A stretch of DNA of 64,000 bases. Origin: Acidocella facilis ATCC 35904 (lineage in GTDB: Bacteria; Pseudomonadota; Alphaproteobacteria; Acetobacterales; Acetobacteraceae). This document shows, piece by piece, positions 56,128 to 64,000 of the stretch. The notes under the pieces are model-generated. The model was not told the DNA's origin and did not search any database. It was given only the letters and a program-made list of their open reading frames with translations. Position 1 is the stretch's first letter, and each line of letters opens with the position of its first letter. Position numbers and translations under genes: made by a program. The stretch lies in assembly GCF_000687875.1 (NCBI RefSeq), contig NZ_JHYG01000002.1, positions 372,001 to 436,000 on the forward strand, given 5' to 3'.

Positions 56128-56652
56128 CTAGTTTGTCACTTTGGGGTGGGTGGTGAAGGCGATCAGCGCGTCGGTGAGGACGAGCTTGGCCTTGCGGATA
56201 TTATCACGGGCGATCTCGACGGTCTCGCCATTTTCCAGGGTGAGTTTCGCGGTGGTGGCATCGGCGCCGACCAGCTTGCCGGTATAGCGCTTGCGGTTCG
56301 CCGCATCCGGGAAATTCAGCTCGATGCGTGCATCGAACCCGGCATAGGCGTTGAAATCCTTGGCGCGGGTCAGCGGGCGGTCGATGCCGGCGGAGGAGAC
56401 CTCCAGCGTCCAGGCGCTATCGATCGGGTCTTCCACGTCCAGCACGGCGGAGAGCAGACGGGAGATTTTCTCGCAATCCTCCACCGTGAAGCCGGTGCCA
56501 TCGGCGCGGTCGGCCATGATCTGCACGGTGGGAGTCTCGGTGCCCATCACCTGCACGCGCACCAGCTCATAGCCCTGGGCTTCCAGCGGCTCGACGATCA
56601 TGTCGGCAATGCGGCCTTCCAGGCCGGTATGGGTCGGGCGGTTATCTGACAC
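56128..56652 (-). CDS. rimP: Ribosome maturation factor RimP
   Basis: The 174-residue protein has the RimP N-terminal alpha/beta domain (GYELVRVQVMG, DCEKISRLLSAVLD) and SH3-like C-terminal domain (YTGKLVGADATTAKLTLENG split by a turn). The VSSAGIDRPL motif is typical. It is the first gene of rimP-nusA-ylxR-infB-rbfA and lies 8 nt before nusA. The operon promoter should be in the 204-nt divergent gap to the next gene. Confidence 0.95.
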   Translation of the reverse strand: MSDNRPTHTGLEGRIADMIVEPLEAQGYELVRVQVMGTETPTVQIMADRADGTGFTVEDCEKISRLLSAVLDVEDPIDSAWTLEVSSAGIDRPLTRAKDFNAYAGFDARIELNFPDAANRKRYTGKLVGADATTAKLTLENGETVEIARDNIRKAKLVLTDALIAFTTHPKVTN

Positions 56653-56856
56653 GTAAAATCCAATAAAAAAGGCGGCCGGTTAGGGCCACCCTGTGAAACA
56701 GCGGGTTTTGTTGGCGCTTATGTACGCCCGGGGGGGAGAAAGGGCAAGGGGGATTCGCTGGTTGGTCGGGTGTGGGGTCGTTTTGCAGGCGGCTGTTCGC
56801 CTGGCGGCAACCCGGGTAGGCTGGAGCGGGGCACGGGAGCCGAGGGAAGGGATGCA

Positions 56857-57879
56857 ATGGGAGCCGGACAACGCGAGACAGGACGGGTGAGTACTTGGCT
56901 GCCCTTCAGTGGTGAAGGTCCGGCGCTGTTGGCTTTGGCGGCGTATGCGCAGCATATTCAACAACCTCATGCCGCGATCATCTGGGTTTCTCTCGGGGGA
57001 GCCAAAATATTGCGCCCGGGTGTGGCGGATAAAGATGGGGATGTTCCGGTCCTGATCGCGCATGCGCATGGCTCTGCAAGGCCGCCAGCCACCAGACCTG
57101 CCTCGAAGGGCGCATTGCTGCGTTTTGAAGATGCGGCTGCGTCTGTGCTCTCGGAAGCCTGGGGTAAGACAAAAGAAGAGGTAAAGGCGGCGGACGAGTG
57201 GATAGAGCGACATCCTTTGAAGACGGATGGCGTTGTCGTTGGGTTCGATGCTGTGGCTGCAATCGGTGGTGTGATTGCCATTGGCTTTTTAGGCGTAGCG
57301 GCAGTTGGAACCTTAGGTATGATCGCGACAGGAGCAGCTATTGTCCTGCTGGCTGCCGATAGTGCACATTTTACCTTTGAGATGATGGCGGCAGAAGACC
57401 ATTCTGAATTTGGTGCCCGAATGGCAAAAGGCATGGAAAAATCGATTATTTATCAAGGTATTGAATGGATTGCGCCGTTGCTATGCCTGCCGGATTTGGC
57501 ATTTAACCTGCCAAAAGCGATAAGAGAAGTTGGAGTGGGCATACGTGAAGGCAAGGAAGCGGTTGAGAGTCTAGAGAAAGGAGCGCAACTTGCGGATAAG
57601 GCGGAGCAACGGCTTTCTAACTATATTCAAAGGCGCGGCGCTGACGGCGCCAAGCCTGCATTGCAGGCTACCGAACAGCGCTATCAGCGGGCGATCAGCG
57701 CCGCGAAGCGCACCGAAGCTGAGTTAAAGTCGAAACTTGATGACACCCTGGCAAAGCTCCGTAAATCGAAGATTGGAGAGGCGATTGAAATCATCAATGC
57801 GCCAGGTACGGTCATCGGCGCGGGGCTTGATGTAGTCACCCATGCGCGTCAGGCCGTACACGGGATGCGCTGGGCTTGA
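56857..57879 (+). CDS. Unrecognised protein with hydrophobic hairpin and coiled coil
   Basis: The 340-residue product fits no family I can name. It has a soluble N-terminal part (1-110), a long hydrophobic stretch (about 120-170, VVVGFDAVAAIGGVIAIGFL and onward) that could form a membrane hairpin, and a charged helical, coiled-coil-like part (about 225-310). This layout recalls pore-forming or polymorphic toxins and secreted effectors, but I see no marker domain. The ATG at 57857-1000, i.e. 56857, has AGGGAAGGG 6 nt upstream. The frame continues past the TGA (57877-57879) as a coherent tail. Codon use is less GC-rich than in its neighbours. Confidence 0.7.
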   Translation: MGAGQRETGRVSTWLPFSGEGPALLALAAYAQHIQQPHAAIIWVSLGGAKILRPGVADKDGDVPVLIAHAHGSARPPATRPASKGALLRFEDAAASVLSEAWGKTKEEVKAADEWIERHPLKTDGVVVGFDAVAAIGGVIAIGFLGVAAVGTLGMIATGAAIVLLAADSAHFTFEMMAAEDHSEFGARMAKGMEKSIIYQGIEWIAPLLCLPDLAFNLPKAIREVGVGIREGKEAVESLEKGAQLADKAEQRLSNYIQRRGADGAKPALQATEQRYQRAISAAKRTEAELKSKLDDTLAKLRKSKIGEAIEIINAPGTVIGAGLDVVTHARQAVHGMRWA

Positions 57880-58086
57880 GGCGAGGTCGATGCCGGTTGG
57901 CATGATCCTGGCGCCAAATTCAGTCCACAGCCGCCGGCCTATCCGGTGATGCCGGACGCGAATGAGATAGTGGCACAGCATACCGGTCAACGGACGATCT
58001 TCAGGCCGCGGGGCGCAGATCCCTGGACAGATATGCAATTTTATTTGTCCATTCACTTGGCCATCAACCGTATCCGGCCGCGTTAG
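57880..58086 (+). other. In-frame continuation after a TGA (possible broken 3' end)
   Basis: Directly after the TGA of the gene at 56857 the same frame stays open for 68 codons and ends in TAG at 58084-58086. It reads like real protein (DAGWHDPGAKFSPQPP, then TIFRPRGADPWTDMQFYLS). There is no convincing start with a ribosome-binding site. The simplest reading is a nonsense mutation that cut off the original C-terminus; readthrough or a separate small gene starting at an internal GTG/ATG is possible. Its TAG is part of the TAGGAGG site of the next gene. Confidence 0.55.
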
Positions 58087-58095
58087 GAGGCAAAC

Positions 58096-58938
58096 ATGCA
58101 GGACGCTCCCATCAAACGTTCGGCTGGGGCTCCGCCTTCGGCCCTGCCTGGATTGGTCGGATTTGGCTTTTTAGCGATTTTCGCGCCTGCCATGTACATG
58201 ATGATGGTCCCAGCGATCATATTCTCATCTCATTTCAGCGTGGCTTGGCTAAATGGCCTACTTGGGGCTGCTGTCGTCTGGATTCTGCTTGCTGTAGGCG
58301 CGGTGCTTGGCCCGGCCAGATATGGCAAAATCTGGGCGATACGGGTCATGCGCGTCATGTCTTATGCGGCCATGGCGGCTTATATCTGCGCGCTGGCCTG
58401 GGACTTTGTGCTTTATTTCCAGGTGAAACCGCCGGACAATCAGATGTGCCTTTGGGCGCTTCTGGGGTTTTTCTTCCCGCTCGGTATTTGCTTCTGGCTG
58501 CTGGCGCGGGCGTTGCGGCGCGAGCCCTGGTTTGATCCGGCGGCGACCCCGGCGCAGATCGGCCCGTCGCTGGGGGCGCCGCAGGAGGCGTTGCGCGCGG
58601 CAGGGCTGGATGAGTCGGGCCGCATGCCGGCTGAACAGCGGGCCAGAACCTTGGCGATGGGCGCGCCGCCGCGCCGTTGGCTATGTTACGTGGCCCCGCC
58701 TTATGTCGCGGCCCGGCTGCATCGCTGGGGCTGGTTTGCGCTGATGCTGCCGCTCTGCCTGGTGGCGCTGGTATTTGCCATCATCGTCCCGGTGCGGGCT
58801 TTGGTTGTTTACGGTTTCATGGGCGCGCTGGCGGACCGGTTCCGGGCGCTGCAGCTGCTGCGGCTGGATGCGGCGCGGGCGCAGCCGGATGAGCCACCGG
58901 CTCACAAGCCCCGCCGCACCCGCCCGGCGAAGGGCTGA
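58096..58938 (+). CDS. Multi-spanning membrane protein, unknown
   Basis: The 280-residue protein has four hydrophobic helices in residues 18-141, a soluble loop (about 142-210), then one long or two short helices (212-250) and a basic tail (HKPRRTRPAKG). A strong TAGGAGG site lies 5 nt before the ATG and overlaps the upstream tail's stop, so it is coupled to the gene at 56857. A small membrane protein behind a hydrophobic-hairpin protein could be an immunity partner; that is speculation. I do not recognise the family. It converges on queC with 8 nt between stops. Confidence 0.75.
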   Translation: MQDAPIKRSAGAPPSALPGLVGFGFLAIFAPAMYMMMVPAIIFSSHFSVAWLNGLLGAAVVWILLAVGAVLGPARYGKIWAIRVMRVMSYAAMAAYICALAWDFVLYFQVKPPDNQMCLWALLGFFFPLGICFWLLARALRREPWFDPAATPAQIGPSLGAPQEALRAAGLDESGRMPAEQRARTLAMGAPPRRWLCYVAPPYVAARLHRWGWFALMLPLCLVALVFAIIVPVRALVVYGFMGALADRFRALQLLRLDAARAQPDEPPAHKPRRTRPAKG

Positions 58939-58946
58939 ACTGAGTC

Positions 58947-59654
58947 TCAGACCGCCTCGGCCCAGAATTTTTCCCAGCCCTGGGCGCGCAGGTCGCAGGC
59001 CGGGCATTTGCCGCAGCCATAGCCCCAGCGATGCAGCGTTGAGCGGTCGCCGTTGTAGCAGCTATGCGAGCCGGTGCGGATGGTCTCAACCAGCCCGTCC
59101 CCGCCCAGCTCTTGGGTCAGCGCCCAGGTTTGCGCCTTGTCCAGCCACATCAGCGGGGTATGCAGCACGAAGCGGCTTTCCATGCCGAGATTGATCGCCG
59201 CCTGCAGCGCCTTCACCGTATCGTCCCGGCAATCCGGGTAGCCGGAATAATCCGTCTCGCAGACGCCGGTGACGATATGCTTGATCCCGCGCCGATAGGC
59301 GATGGCGGCGGCGAAGGTGAGGAACATCAGGTTGCGGCCGGGCACGAAGGTGCTGGGCAGGCCGTTCTCCTGCATGGTGATCGCCGAGTCCTGGGTCAGC
59401 GCGGTGTCGCTGATCTGGCCCAGCACGGAGAAATCCACCAGATGATCCTCGCCCAGCCGCGCCGCCCAACCGGGGACGAGCCTGGCCATCGCCTCGCGCA
59501 ACGGCGCACGGACCTCAAGCTCAACCCGGTGGCGCTGGCCGTAATCGAACCCCAGCGTCTCCACGCGGCCATAGCGGGCCAGCGCCCAGGCCAGGCAGGT
59601 GGCGGAATCCTGACCGCCGGAGAACAGCACCAGCGCGGCGTTCTGGTCCATCAT
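58947..59654 (-). CDS. queC: 7-cyano-7-deazaguanine synthase
   Basis: The 235-residue ATP pyrophosphatase has the P-loop [10 protein letters not shown] at residues 11-20 and the C-terminal zinc site in [11 protein letters not shown] plus an upstream Cys. It converts 7-carboxy-7-deazaguanine to preQ0 with ammonia and ATP. It overlaps queD by 4 nt. It supplies queF (38580-39044), encoded 20 kb away. Confidence 0.96.
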   Translation of the reverse strand: MMDQNAALVLFSGGQDSATCLAWALARYGRVETLGFDYGQRHRVELEVRAPLREAMARLVPGWAARLGEDHLVDFSVLGQISDTALTQDSAITMQENGLPSTFVPGRNLMFLTFAAAIAYRRGIKHIVTGVCETDYSGYPDCRDDTVKALQAAINLGMESRFVLHTPLMWLDKAQTWALTQELGGDGLVETIRTGSHSCYNGDRSTLHRWGYGCGKCPACDLRAQGWEKFWAEAV

Positions 59655-60022
59655 GCCGCCTCCGGGCCGTAATAGGCGCAGCGATCCTGGTTGGAGGCGC
59701 GCGAGATGGTCACACGATACAAGGCCGGGCAGGCGGCGGCGAGGCGCGTCCAGATCCAGGCGCAGAGATTTTCCATGGTGGCGGGGCCGAGATCCGGCAC
59801 CTCATCGAGGAAGCGATGGTCCAGCCCGTCGCGCACCTCCTCCAGCAGCCGGGCCAGCAGCCCGACATCCATCACCATGCCGCTCGCCGGGTCCGCCTTG
59901 CCGCGCAACGTCACCTCCGCAAGATAGGTATGGCCGTGGATGCGCCGGCTCGGGTCGGTCTCGATCTTGCGCTCCAGCGTGTGCGCGGCATCGAAGATGA
60001 ATTGCTTGCTGAGCTCGTACAT
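59651..60022 (-). CDS. queD: 6-carboxy-5,6,7,8-tetrahydropterin synthase
   Basis: The 123-residue enzyme has zinc ligands His14, His29 and His31 ([14 protein letters not shown]) and the [19 protein letters not shown] block with the catalytic Glu. It turns dihydroneopterin triphosphate into the carboxytetrahydropterin intermediate. It overlaps queC by 4 nt, and its start shares a base with the queE stop. Confidence 0.95.
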   Translation of the reverse strand: MYELSKQFIFDAAHTLERKIETDPSRRIHGHTYLAEVTLRGKADPASGMVMDVGLLARLLEEVRDGLDHRFLDEVPDLGPATMENLCAWIWTRLAAACPALYRVTISRASNQDRCAYYGPEAA

Positions 60023-60657
60023 CAGCGGATTCCCAAAAATTTATGCGTCTGCAGCGACAGGCGCCAGCGCGGATGCGCCATGCAATAGGCTACCGCCGCC
60101 GCGGTGTTGGCGGCCTGGTCGGGGCCATCCATCGGCTGCAGCAGGAAATGCCGGAAAGCCAGCCCCTCGAAGCGCGCCGGGAGGGCGTCCGGCTGTGGGA
60201 AAACCAGCTTCAGCTCGTCGCCGCCCGCAACCGCCAGCGCCGCGCCGGCCTTGGGGCTGACGCAGAGCCAGTCCACCCCGGCAGGCGGGGCGATGGTGCC
60301 GTTGGTTTCCACCGCGATCTCGAACCCCGCCGCATGCAGGGCATCGACCAGAGGTATATCGAGCTGTAGCAGCGGCTCGCCGCCGGTGAGCACGACCAGC
60401 CTGTCCTCCGGCTGGTCCTGCGGCCAGGCGGCGGCGATGGCGGCGCTCAGACCGGCGGCATCGGCGAAGCGGCCCCCACCGGTGCCGTTGGTGCCGATGA
60501 AGTCGGTGTCGCAGAAGCGGCAGATCGCCGTGGCGCGGTCTTCCTCGCGGCCTGACCAGAGATTGCAGCCGGCAAAACGGCAGAACACCGCCGCGCGGCC
60601 GGCATTCCGGCCCTCGCCCTGCAAGGTGTAGAAGATTTCTTTAACGCTATAGGCCAT
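60022..60657 (-). CDS. queE: 7-carboxy-7-deazaguanine synthase
   Basis: The 211-residue radical-SAM enzyme has the variant cluster motif C-x14-C-x2-C at Cys31, Cys46 and Cys49, which is diagnostic for the QueE form with an insert. It starts MAYSVKEIFYTLQGEGRNAG, with the Gly-rich SAM contact VLTGGEPLLQ. It contracts the pterin ring. The ATG at 60657 is the family start; the frame could extend 14 residues further. It heads queE-queD-queC. Confidence 0.95.
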   Translation of the reverse strand: MAYSVKEIFYTLQGEGRNAGRAAVFCRFAGCNLWSGREEDRATAICRFCDTDFIGTNGTGGGRFADAAGLSAAIAAAWPQDQPEDRLVVLTGGEPLLQLDIPLVDALHAAGFEIAVETNGTIAPPAGVDWLCVSPKAGAALAVAGGDELKLVFPQPDALPARFEGLAFRHFLLQPMDGPDQAANTAAAVAYCMAHPRWRLSLQTHKFLGIR

Positions 60658-60739
60658 GGCTGCGGCGTGGGGATTATAGCCGGGCGGCCCGCATGGCAAT
60701 GCCGCTTACGCGAAACCCTGCCCCGCTGCGGCAAAGCCC

Positions 60740-60859
60740 TCAGCGCAATAGCTGTTTAGATTGACGCGGCAGCGTCGAGATAGACACGTGAAGCTGCTGG
60801 GCAAAACCTGGTCGAGCGAGGGGGGTTACCCATCTCGCCCTAGCAATAAAGTCGTAATT
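60740..60859 (-). pseudogene. Remnant of a LysR-type regulator (HTH fragment)
   Basis: On the minus strand a 39-codon stretch reads YDFIARARWVTPLARPGFAQ, then QLHVSISTLPRQSKQLLR and a stop. It fits the LysR N-terminal helix-turn-helix (pattern FIxVAxxxSFxxAAxxLHVSxxxLSRQIKxLE) with several decayed positions. No start, no effector domain and no continuation are found. The rest of the 375-nt gap between queE and the DUF2867 gene shows nothing else. Confidence 0.5.
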
Positions 60860-61032
60860 TTCTCTTGCGGCGGCGCCTGAGTTCCGAATCTTGGGGTTAC
60901 CCCGACTCAGGTTTCATGGAAGGCTTTGCGCTTGTTGAGGCGACGCTGGAATTGCGGGCGGGGATCGATGCAATGCGTCGCGCGCCGGGCCGTCGCTGGG
61001 CGGTCGATACAACAATGGCAAGGAAAGAGCCC

Positions 61033-61554
61033 ATGAGAATAATCGTCAGGCAGGTCGCGTGCCCGCAGGAGAGCACGATCGCAGACTGGGTGCCAGGTGC
61101 TGATCTTGCGGATGCCTTCGCCGTGGAGTTGAGCAGAGAGGATGCGGCGCGGGGCATCGAGGCTCTCGCCCGCAGCACGCTCGGCCACCCGGCCCCGTGG
61201 TTCCGGGCTCTGCTGTCGATCCGCGACCAGGTCGTCCGTCCGTTTGGCATCAAATCCTCGCGTCAATTGCGGGAGCAGGCCGTGGCAGGCGGGGCGGGGT
61301 ACATCGATTTCTTCCGGGTCAGGTCAAGATCGCGCGACGAGGTTGTGCTGGGTGAGGATGATCGGCATCTCGATTTCCGGGCCTCGCTGTTAATCCGGCC
61401 GCGGCATGATGGCGAGGGGGCGGAGCTTGTCGCGACGACAGTGGTGCGTTGCCACAATCTTGTCGGCAGGGCCTATTTGTTGGCGATCGCCCCGTTTCAT
61501 CGGCAGGTCATCCGCTCCAACCTCTCTGCCGCCGCGGCGCGCGGCTGGCGGTAA
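61033..61554 (+). CDS. DUF2867 family protein
   Basis: The 173-residue protein matches DUF2867, with WFRALLSIRDQVVRPFGIK, the VVLGEDDRHLDFR block and a C-terminal VRCHNLVGRAYLLAI...PFHRQVIRS segment. The function is unknown; relatives are often encoded beside regulators or SDR proteins, as here. The ATG at 61033 has GGAAAGAG just upstream. The frame is open for 56 further codons, but these lack the family's sequence. It converges on the GlxA-like regulator gene. Confidence 0.82.
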   Translation: MRIIVRQVACPQESTIADWVPGADLADAFAVELSREDAARGIEALARSTLGHPAPWFRALLSIRDQVVRPFGIKSSRQLREQAVAGGAGYIDFFRVRSRSRDEVVLGEDDRHLDFRASLLIRPRHDGEGAELVATTVVRCHNLVGRAYLLAIAPFHRQVIRSNLSAAAARGWR

Positions 61555-61579
61555 TGCGGCCAGGCGGGCGAGCGCCGGC

Positions 61580-62524
61580 TCAGTCCGCATTTTGTCGCGC
61601 GGCTCGACGGATGGCCTGTGGTGGGATGCCATGGAGCTTGACGAATGCGCGGCGCATGCGCTCGGGATCGGTAAATCCCACGGCGCGCGCAATCTGCTCC
61701 ACCGGTTCGGCACCCTCCCGCAACCGCAGGCGCGCGGCCTCCACGCGCAACCGCTCAACGGCCCGGGCGGGCGTTTCACCGGTCTCTCGGCGGAACGCGC
61801 GGCTGAATTGCCGCGGGCTGAGATGCACGGCCTCGGCCAGGCGCTCTACGCCCAGCGGCTCGGGCAGATGATCGCGTGCGAAGGTAAGCGCCAGGCGGAT
61901 GCGGTCGGTTGCCGGTTCCATCTGCGATAATGGCGAGAATTGCGATTGTCCGCCGGAGCGTCGATGATAAACGACGAGCTCGCGGGCGACCTCGCGCGCC
62001 ATCTCGACACCATGGTCAGCCTCGATCAGAGCCAAGGCGAGATCGATGCCCGCGGTGATCCCCGCCGATGTCCAGACACCGCGATCGGCTATGAAGATGT
62101 GATCGGCCTCGACCCTGACGGCCGGATATTCCCGCTGCAGCAGATGCGCGACCCGCCAATGGGTCGTCGCCCGGCGCCCCGCCAGCAGCCCCGCCTCCGC
62201 CAGCAGGAACGCCCCCGTGCAGACGCTGGCGACACGCGCGGCCTTTGCGGCCAGCGCGCGCACGGCGGCAACTTCACCGGGCGCCCGCATCGGCGCGATG
62301 TCGCCGCCCACGACGATCAGCGTGTCCAGCGCGACGCCTTTCGGGGCGCGGCTTCCAACCATGGCCCCACCACTGCCGCGCACCTTGCCGCCGGCCCGCG
62401 ACAGGACCTCCAGAGCGTAAAGCGGCCGGCCGGCAATCCTGGTGACCGCTTCGAACGCGCCGAACGGCCCGGCGAAATCCAGGATCTGATGGCCTGGATA
62501 GAGAAAGAAACCGATATGATGCAT
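61580..62524 (-). CDS. GlxA-like transcriptional regulator (DJ-1/PfpI + AraC HTH)
   Basis: The 314-residue protein has an N-terminal DJ-1/PfpI-like domain (residues 1-190, with Cys102 in ASVCTGAFLLAEAGLL) and a C-terminal AraC helix-turn-helix pair (205-310, with LSPRQFSRAFRRETG and ARAVGFTDPERMRRAFVKL). Such regulators sense amine- or isonitrile-like compounds, and the DJ-1 part usually has no enzyme activity. It is divergent from the isonitrile-hydratase-like gene with 79 nt between starts, so it is the likely local regulator of that gene and the SDR. Confidence 0.92.
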   Translation of the reverse strand: MHHIGFFLYPGHQILDFAGPFGAFEAVTRIAGRPLYALEVLSRAGGKVRGSGGAMVGSRAPKGVALDTLIVVGGDIAPMRAPGEVAAVRALAAKAARVASVCTGAFLLAEAGLLAGRRATTHWRVAHLLQREYPAVRVEADHIFIADRGVWTSAGITAGIDLALALIEADHGVEMAREVARELVVYHRRSGGQSQFSPLSQMEPATDRIRLALTFARDHLPEPLGVERLAEAVHLSPRQFSRAFRRETGETPARAVERLRVEAARLRLREGAEPVEQIARAVGFTDPERMRRAFVKLHGIPPQAIRRAARQNAD

Positions 62525-62603
62525 GACGTCTTAAATTAAGGGATATACGTCATTTATGCCAATGTCTTTTTCCGTCACTGTCGTTGGCGAAAGGAGATCC
62601 GCC

Positions 62604-63287
62604 ATGACAAATGTCGTCATCCCCCTCTATGAAGGGGTGACACCGCTCGATTTTACGGGCCCCTATCAGATCCTCCGCGTCCTGCCGGAGATGGATATCC
62701 AGCTCGCCGCGCTCAGCCAGAAAGAGATTGTCGCGGACGGCCTCACTTTTGGCGCGCTGCAAGATCTGGAGAGGATAGACTCCTGCGACGTTCTCCTCGT
62801 CCCCGGTGGCCTTGGCTGTATTGCGGCGTTGGAGAATCCCCGGTTTCTCGCCGAAATCCGGCGGCTTGGTGCAAGCGCTGGCTATGTTACCTCGGTTTGC
62901 ACCGGCTCGTTGATCCTCGCCGCGGCGGGGCTGCTGGATGGCCGCCGCGCGGCCTGCCACTGGGCCTTTCGAACGCTTCTGTCCGCCTTTGGGGCGATCC
63001 CGGATGCTGGCCGGGTGGTGCGTGACGGCAACCGCATCAGCGGCGGCGGGGTGACCGCCGGCATGGATTTTGCCCTCTCCCTGATTGCCGAGCTGCGGGG
63101 AGAGGAAGCCGCACAGGGCGCCCAGCTTCTGCTGGAATACGCGCCAGAACCACCCTTCGCGGCGGGGTTACCGGAGATGGCGCCGCGGCCGGTCCTGGAG
63201 GCCGTCAATGCCCGTCTCTCCACCGCGCTTGCCGATGCCGAACGGCGCATCGCGATCGTCGCCGCGCAGCTACGGCCTGCCGGTTGA
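62604..63287 (+). CDS. DJ-1/PfpI family protein, isonitrile hydratase-like
   Basis: The 227-residue protein has the nucleophile Cys99 and Thr100 in TSVCTGSLILAAAGLL, and Asp16 in TPLDFTGPYQIL, the residues used by isonitrile hydratase (InhA) to hydrate isonitriles to N-formamides. The activity is inferred from these residues. The ATG at 62604 has AAAGGAG 8 nt upstream; an earlier ATG at 62556 has none. The domain is paralogous to the N-terminal half of the divergent regulator. The SDR gene follows 27 nt later. Confidence 0.85.
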   Translation: MTNVVIPLYEGVTPLDFTGPYQILRVLPEMDIQLAALSQKEIVADGLTFGALQDLERIDSCDVLLVPGGLGCIAALENPRFLAEIRRLGASAGYVTSVCTGSLILAAAGLLDGRRAACHWAFRTLLSAFGAIPDAGRVVRDGNRISGGGVTAGMDFALSLIAELRGEEAAQGAQLLLEYAPEPPFAAGLPEMAPRPVLEAVNARLSTALADAERRIAIVAAQLRPAG

Positions 63288-63314
63288 GAGATTGGCTTAG
63301 AAAGGACCACGGAA

Positions 63315-64000
63315 ATGAGACTGAAGAATAAAACCGTCCTGATCACCGGCGGCACCAGTGGCATTGGCCTGGCCACCGCCAAGCTCTTCCTCCGCGAGGG
63401 CGCGCGCGTGGCCGTTACCGGGCGCGATACCAGCCGCTTCGCGGCGGTGCGTGCCGAGCTTGGCGAAGAGGCGCTGATCCTCCGGGCCGACGCCCGCTCG
63501 GTCGCGGATATGCAGGCGGCCAGCAAGGAGGTTGCGAAAGCCTTTGGAGAACTCGATGTCTTCTTCGCCAATGCCGGCATCGCCTATGGCACCCCGCTCG
63601 CCGAGACCGACGAGGCGCGCTATGATGAGATCATGGATATCGACGTCAAGGGCGTCTTCTTCTCCATGCAGGCCGTGGCGTCGATTTTGCGTGATGGCGC
63701 CTCGGTCATCCTGAGCACCTCCTTCATCATCCATGTCGGCCGGCCCGGCCTTTCCCTGCTCTCGGCCGCCAAGGCAGCCGTGCGGTCGCTCGCACGAACC
63801 TGGTCTCGCGAATTTCTGGATCGCAAGATCAGGGTCAACACGATCTCTCCTGGCTTCATCGACACCCCCCTGATCAGCCGGCATCGCAGCCCGGACGAGC
63901 TTCAGGAATTCCGCGACAAAGCTGCTGCGACGGTGCCCATCGGCCGTATGGGGACAGCGGAGGACATTGCCGCCGCGGCGCTCTATCTGGCCAGTGACGA
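63315..64000 (+). CDS. SDR family oxidoreductase lacking the catalytic Tyr (truncated by window edge)
   Basis: The first 228 residues are present; the gene runs past the window. It has the classical SDR cofactor loop TGGTSGIG (11-18), the NAG motif (86-88) and the active-site Lys153. The Tyr of YxxxK is replaced by Leu149 (SLLSAAKAAVR), read directly from the codon CTC. The Ser of the triad is kept near 134-136, and the PGFIDTP block follows. It may be inactive, use another residue, or act as a binding protein. GGA-rich bases precede the ATG. It is probably cotranscribed with the isonitrile-hydratase-like gene. Confidence 0.88.
   Translation, partial: MRLKNKTVLITGGTSGIGLATAKLFLREGARVAVTGRDTSRFAAVRAELGEEALILRADARSVADMQAASKEVAKAFGELDVFFANAGIAYGTPLAETDEARYDEIMDIDVKGVFFSMQAVASILRDGASVILSTSFIIHVGRPGLSLLSAAKAAVRSLARTWSREFLDRKIRVNTISPGFIDTPLISRHRSPDELQEFRDKAAATVPIGRMGTAEDIAAAALYLASD

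Noticed and set aside
60658-60739. preQ1 riboswitch before queE
   Set aside because: No pseudoknot-type CTAG or A-rich tail pattern could be recognised by eye; a covariance-model search would be decisive.

Overview
The window is a GC-rich, densely packed chromosomal segment. It looks like an alphaproteobacterium, most likely Acetobacteraceae or a close Rhodospirillales relative. The basis is the rimP-nusA-ylxR-infB-rbfA order, an alpha-type SspB adaptor, COQ9, OlsB, an accD-folC pair, and a family of AAAAGTTTTTGGGG-led hairpins of a type I associate with that family. The taxonomic call is inference. I saw no tRNA, rRNA, CRISPR array, intact insertion sequence or prophage.

Layout. 0-6 kb: a partial class I glutamine amidotransferase, a PuuA-like glutamine synthetase and a PuuD-like hydrolase, mixed with rsmD, rluB, tadA and rnhB. 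6-12 kb: a long minus-strand run read as pgsA, mobB, lipoprotein, moaD, moaE, apt, binding protein, radA, cvpA. 12-14.4 kb: a molybdate/tungstate-type ABC transporter behind a perfect 24-nt palindrome that overlaps a likely -10 box. 14.4-27 kb: a 2OG-Fe(II) oxygenase, zapE and TCA-cycle genes (sucC, sucD, sucA, odhB, mdh). These are interrupted by a PlcP-type phosphohydrolase, a glycosyltransferase and a divergent lipid kinase that share a four-repeat PHO-box-like array.

27-33.4 kb: a tightly coupled Hyf-like membrane operon (hyfB, C, E, F, G). Its large subunit has lost all four nickel-ligand cysteines and no small subunit is present. The antiporter-like subunits keep their charged residues, so this looks like a cation- or proton-translocating membrane complex that is not a hydrogenase. 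33-49 kb: an acid phosphatase, folC, accD, an AT-rich orphan gene, the late queuosine genes (queG, queF, tgt, queA), class I fumarase, sspB, olsB, a Fur-family regulator, a TusA-like protein, rpsU, def, coq9, a phosphohexomutase and galU. 49-57 kb: tsaC and the rimP-nusA-ylxR-infB-rbfA translation operon.

57-59 kb: an unrecognised gene with a hydrophobic hairpin and a coiled coil, interrupted by an in-frame TGA before a coherent tail, followed by a multi-spanning membrane protein. 59-60.7 kb: the early queuosine genes queC, queD and queE, so the window carries nearly the whole pathway in two blocks. 60.7-64 kb: an accessory stretch with a degraded LysR remnant, a DUF2867 protein, a GlxA-like regulator, an isonitrile-hydratase-like protein, and a truncated SDR gene whose catalytic tyrosine is replaced by leucine.

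Regulation and small structures. Five copies of a hairpin family with a conserved leader and apex but covarying stem bases sit at gene ends; three lie between convergent genes. Conventional terminators follow sucD, odhB, mdh and rpsU. Two themes recur: phosphate economy (PHO-like sites, PlcP/glycosyltransferase, OlsB, acid phosphatase) and molybdenum (transporter, moaD, moaE, mobB).
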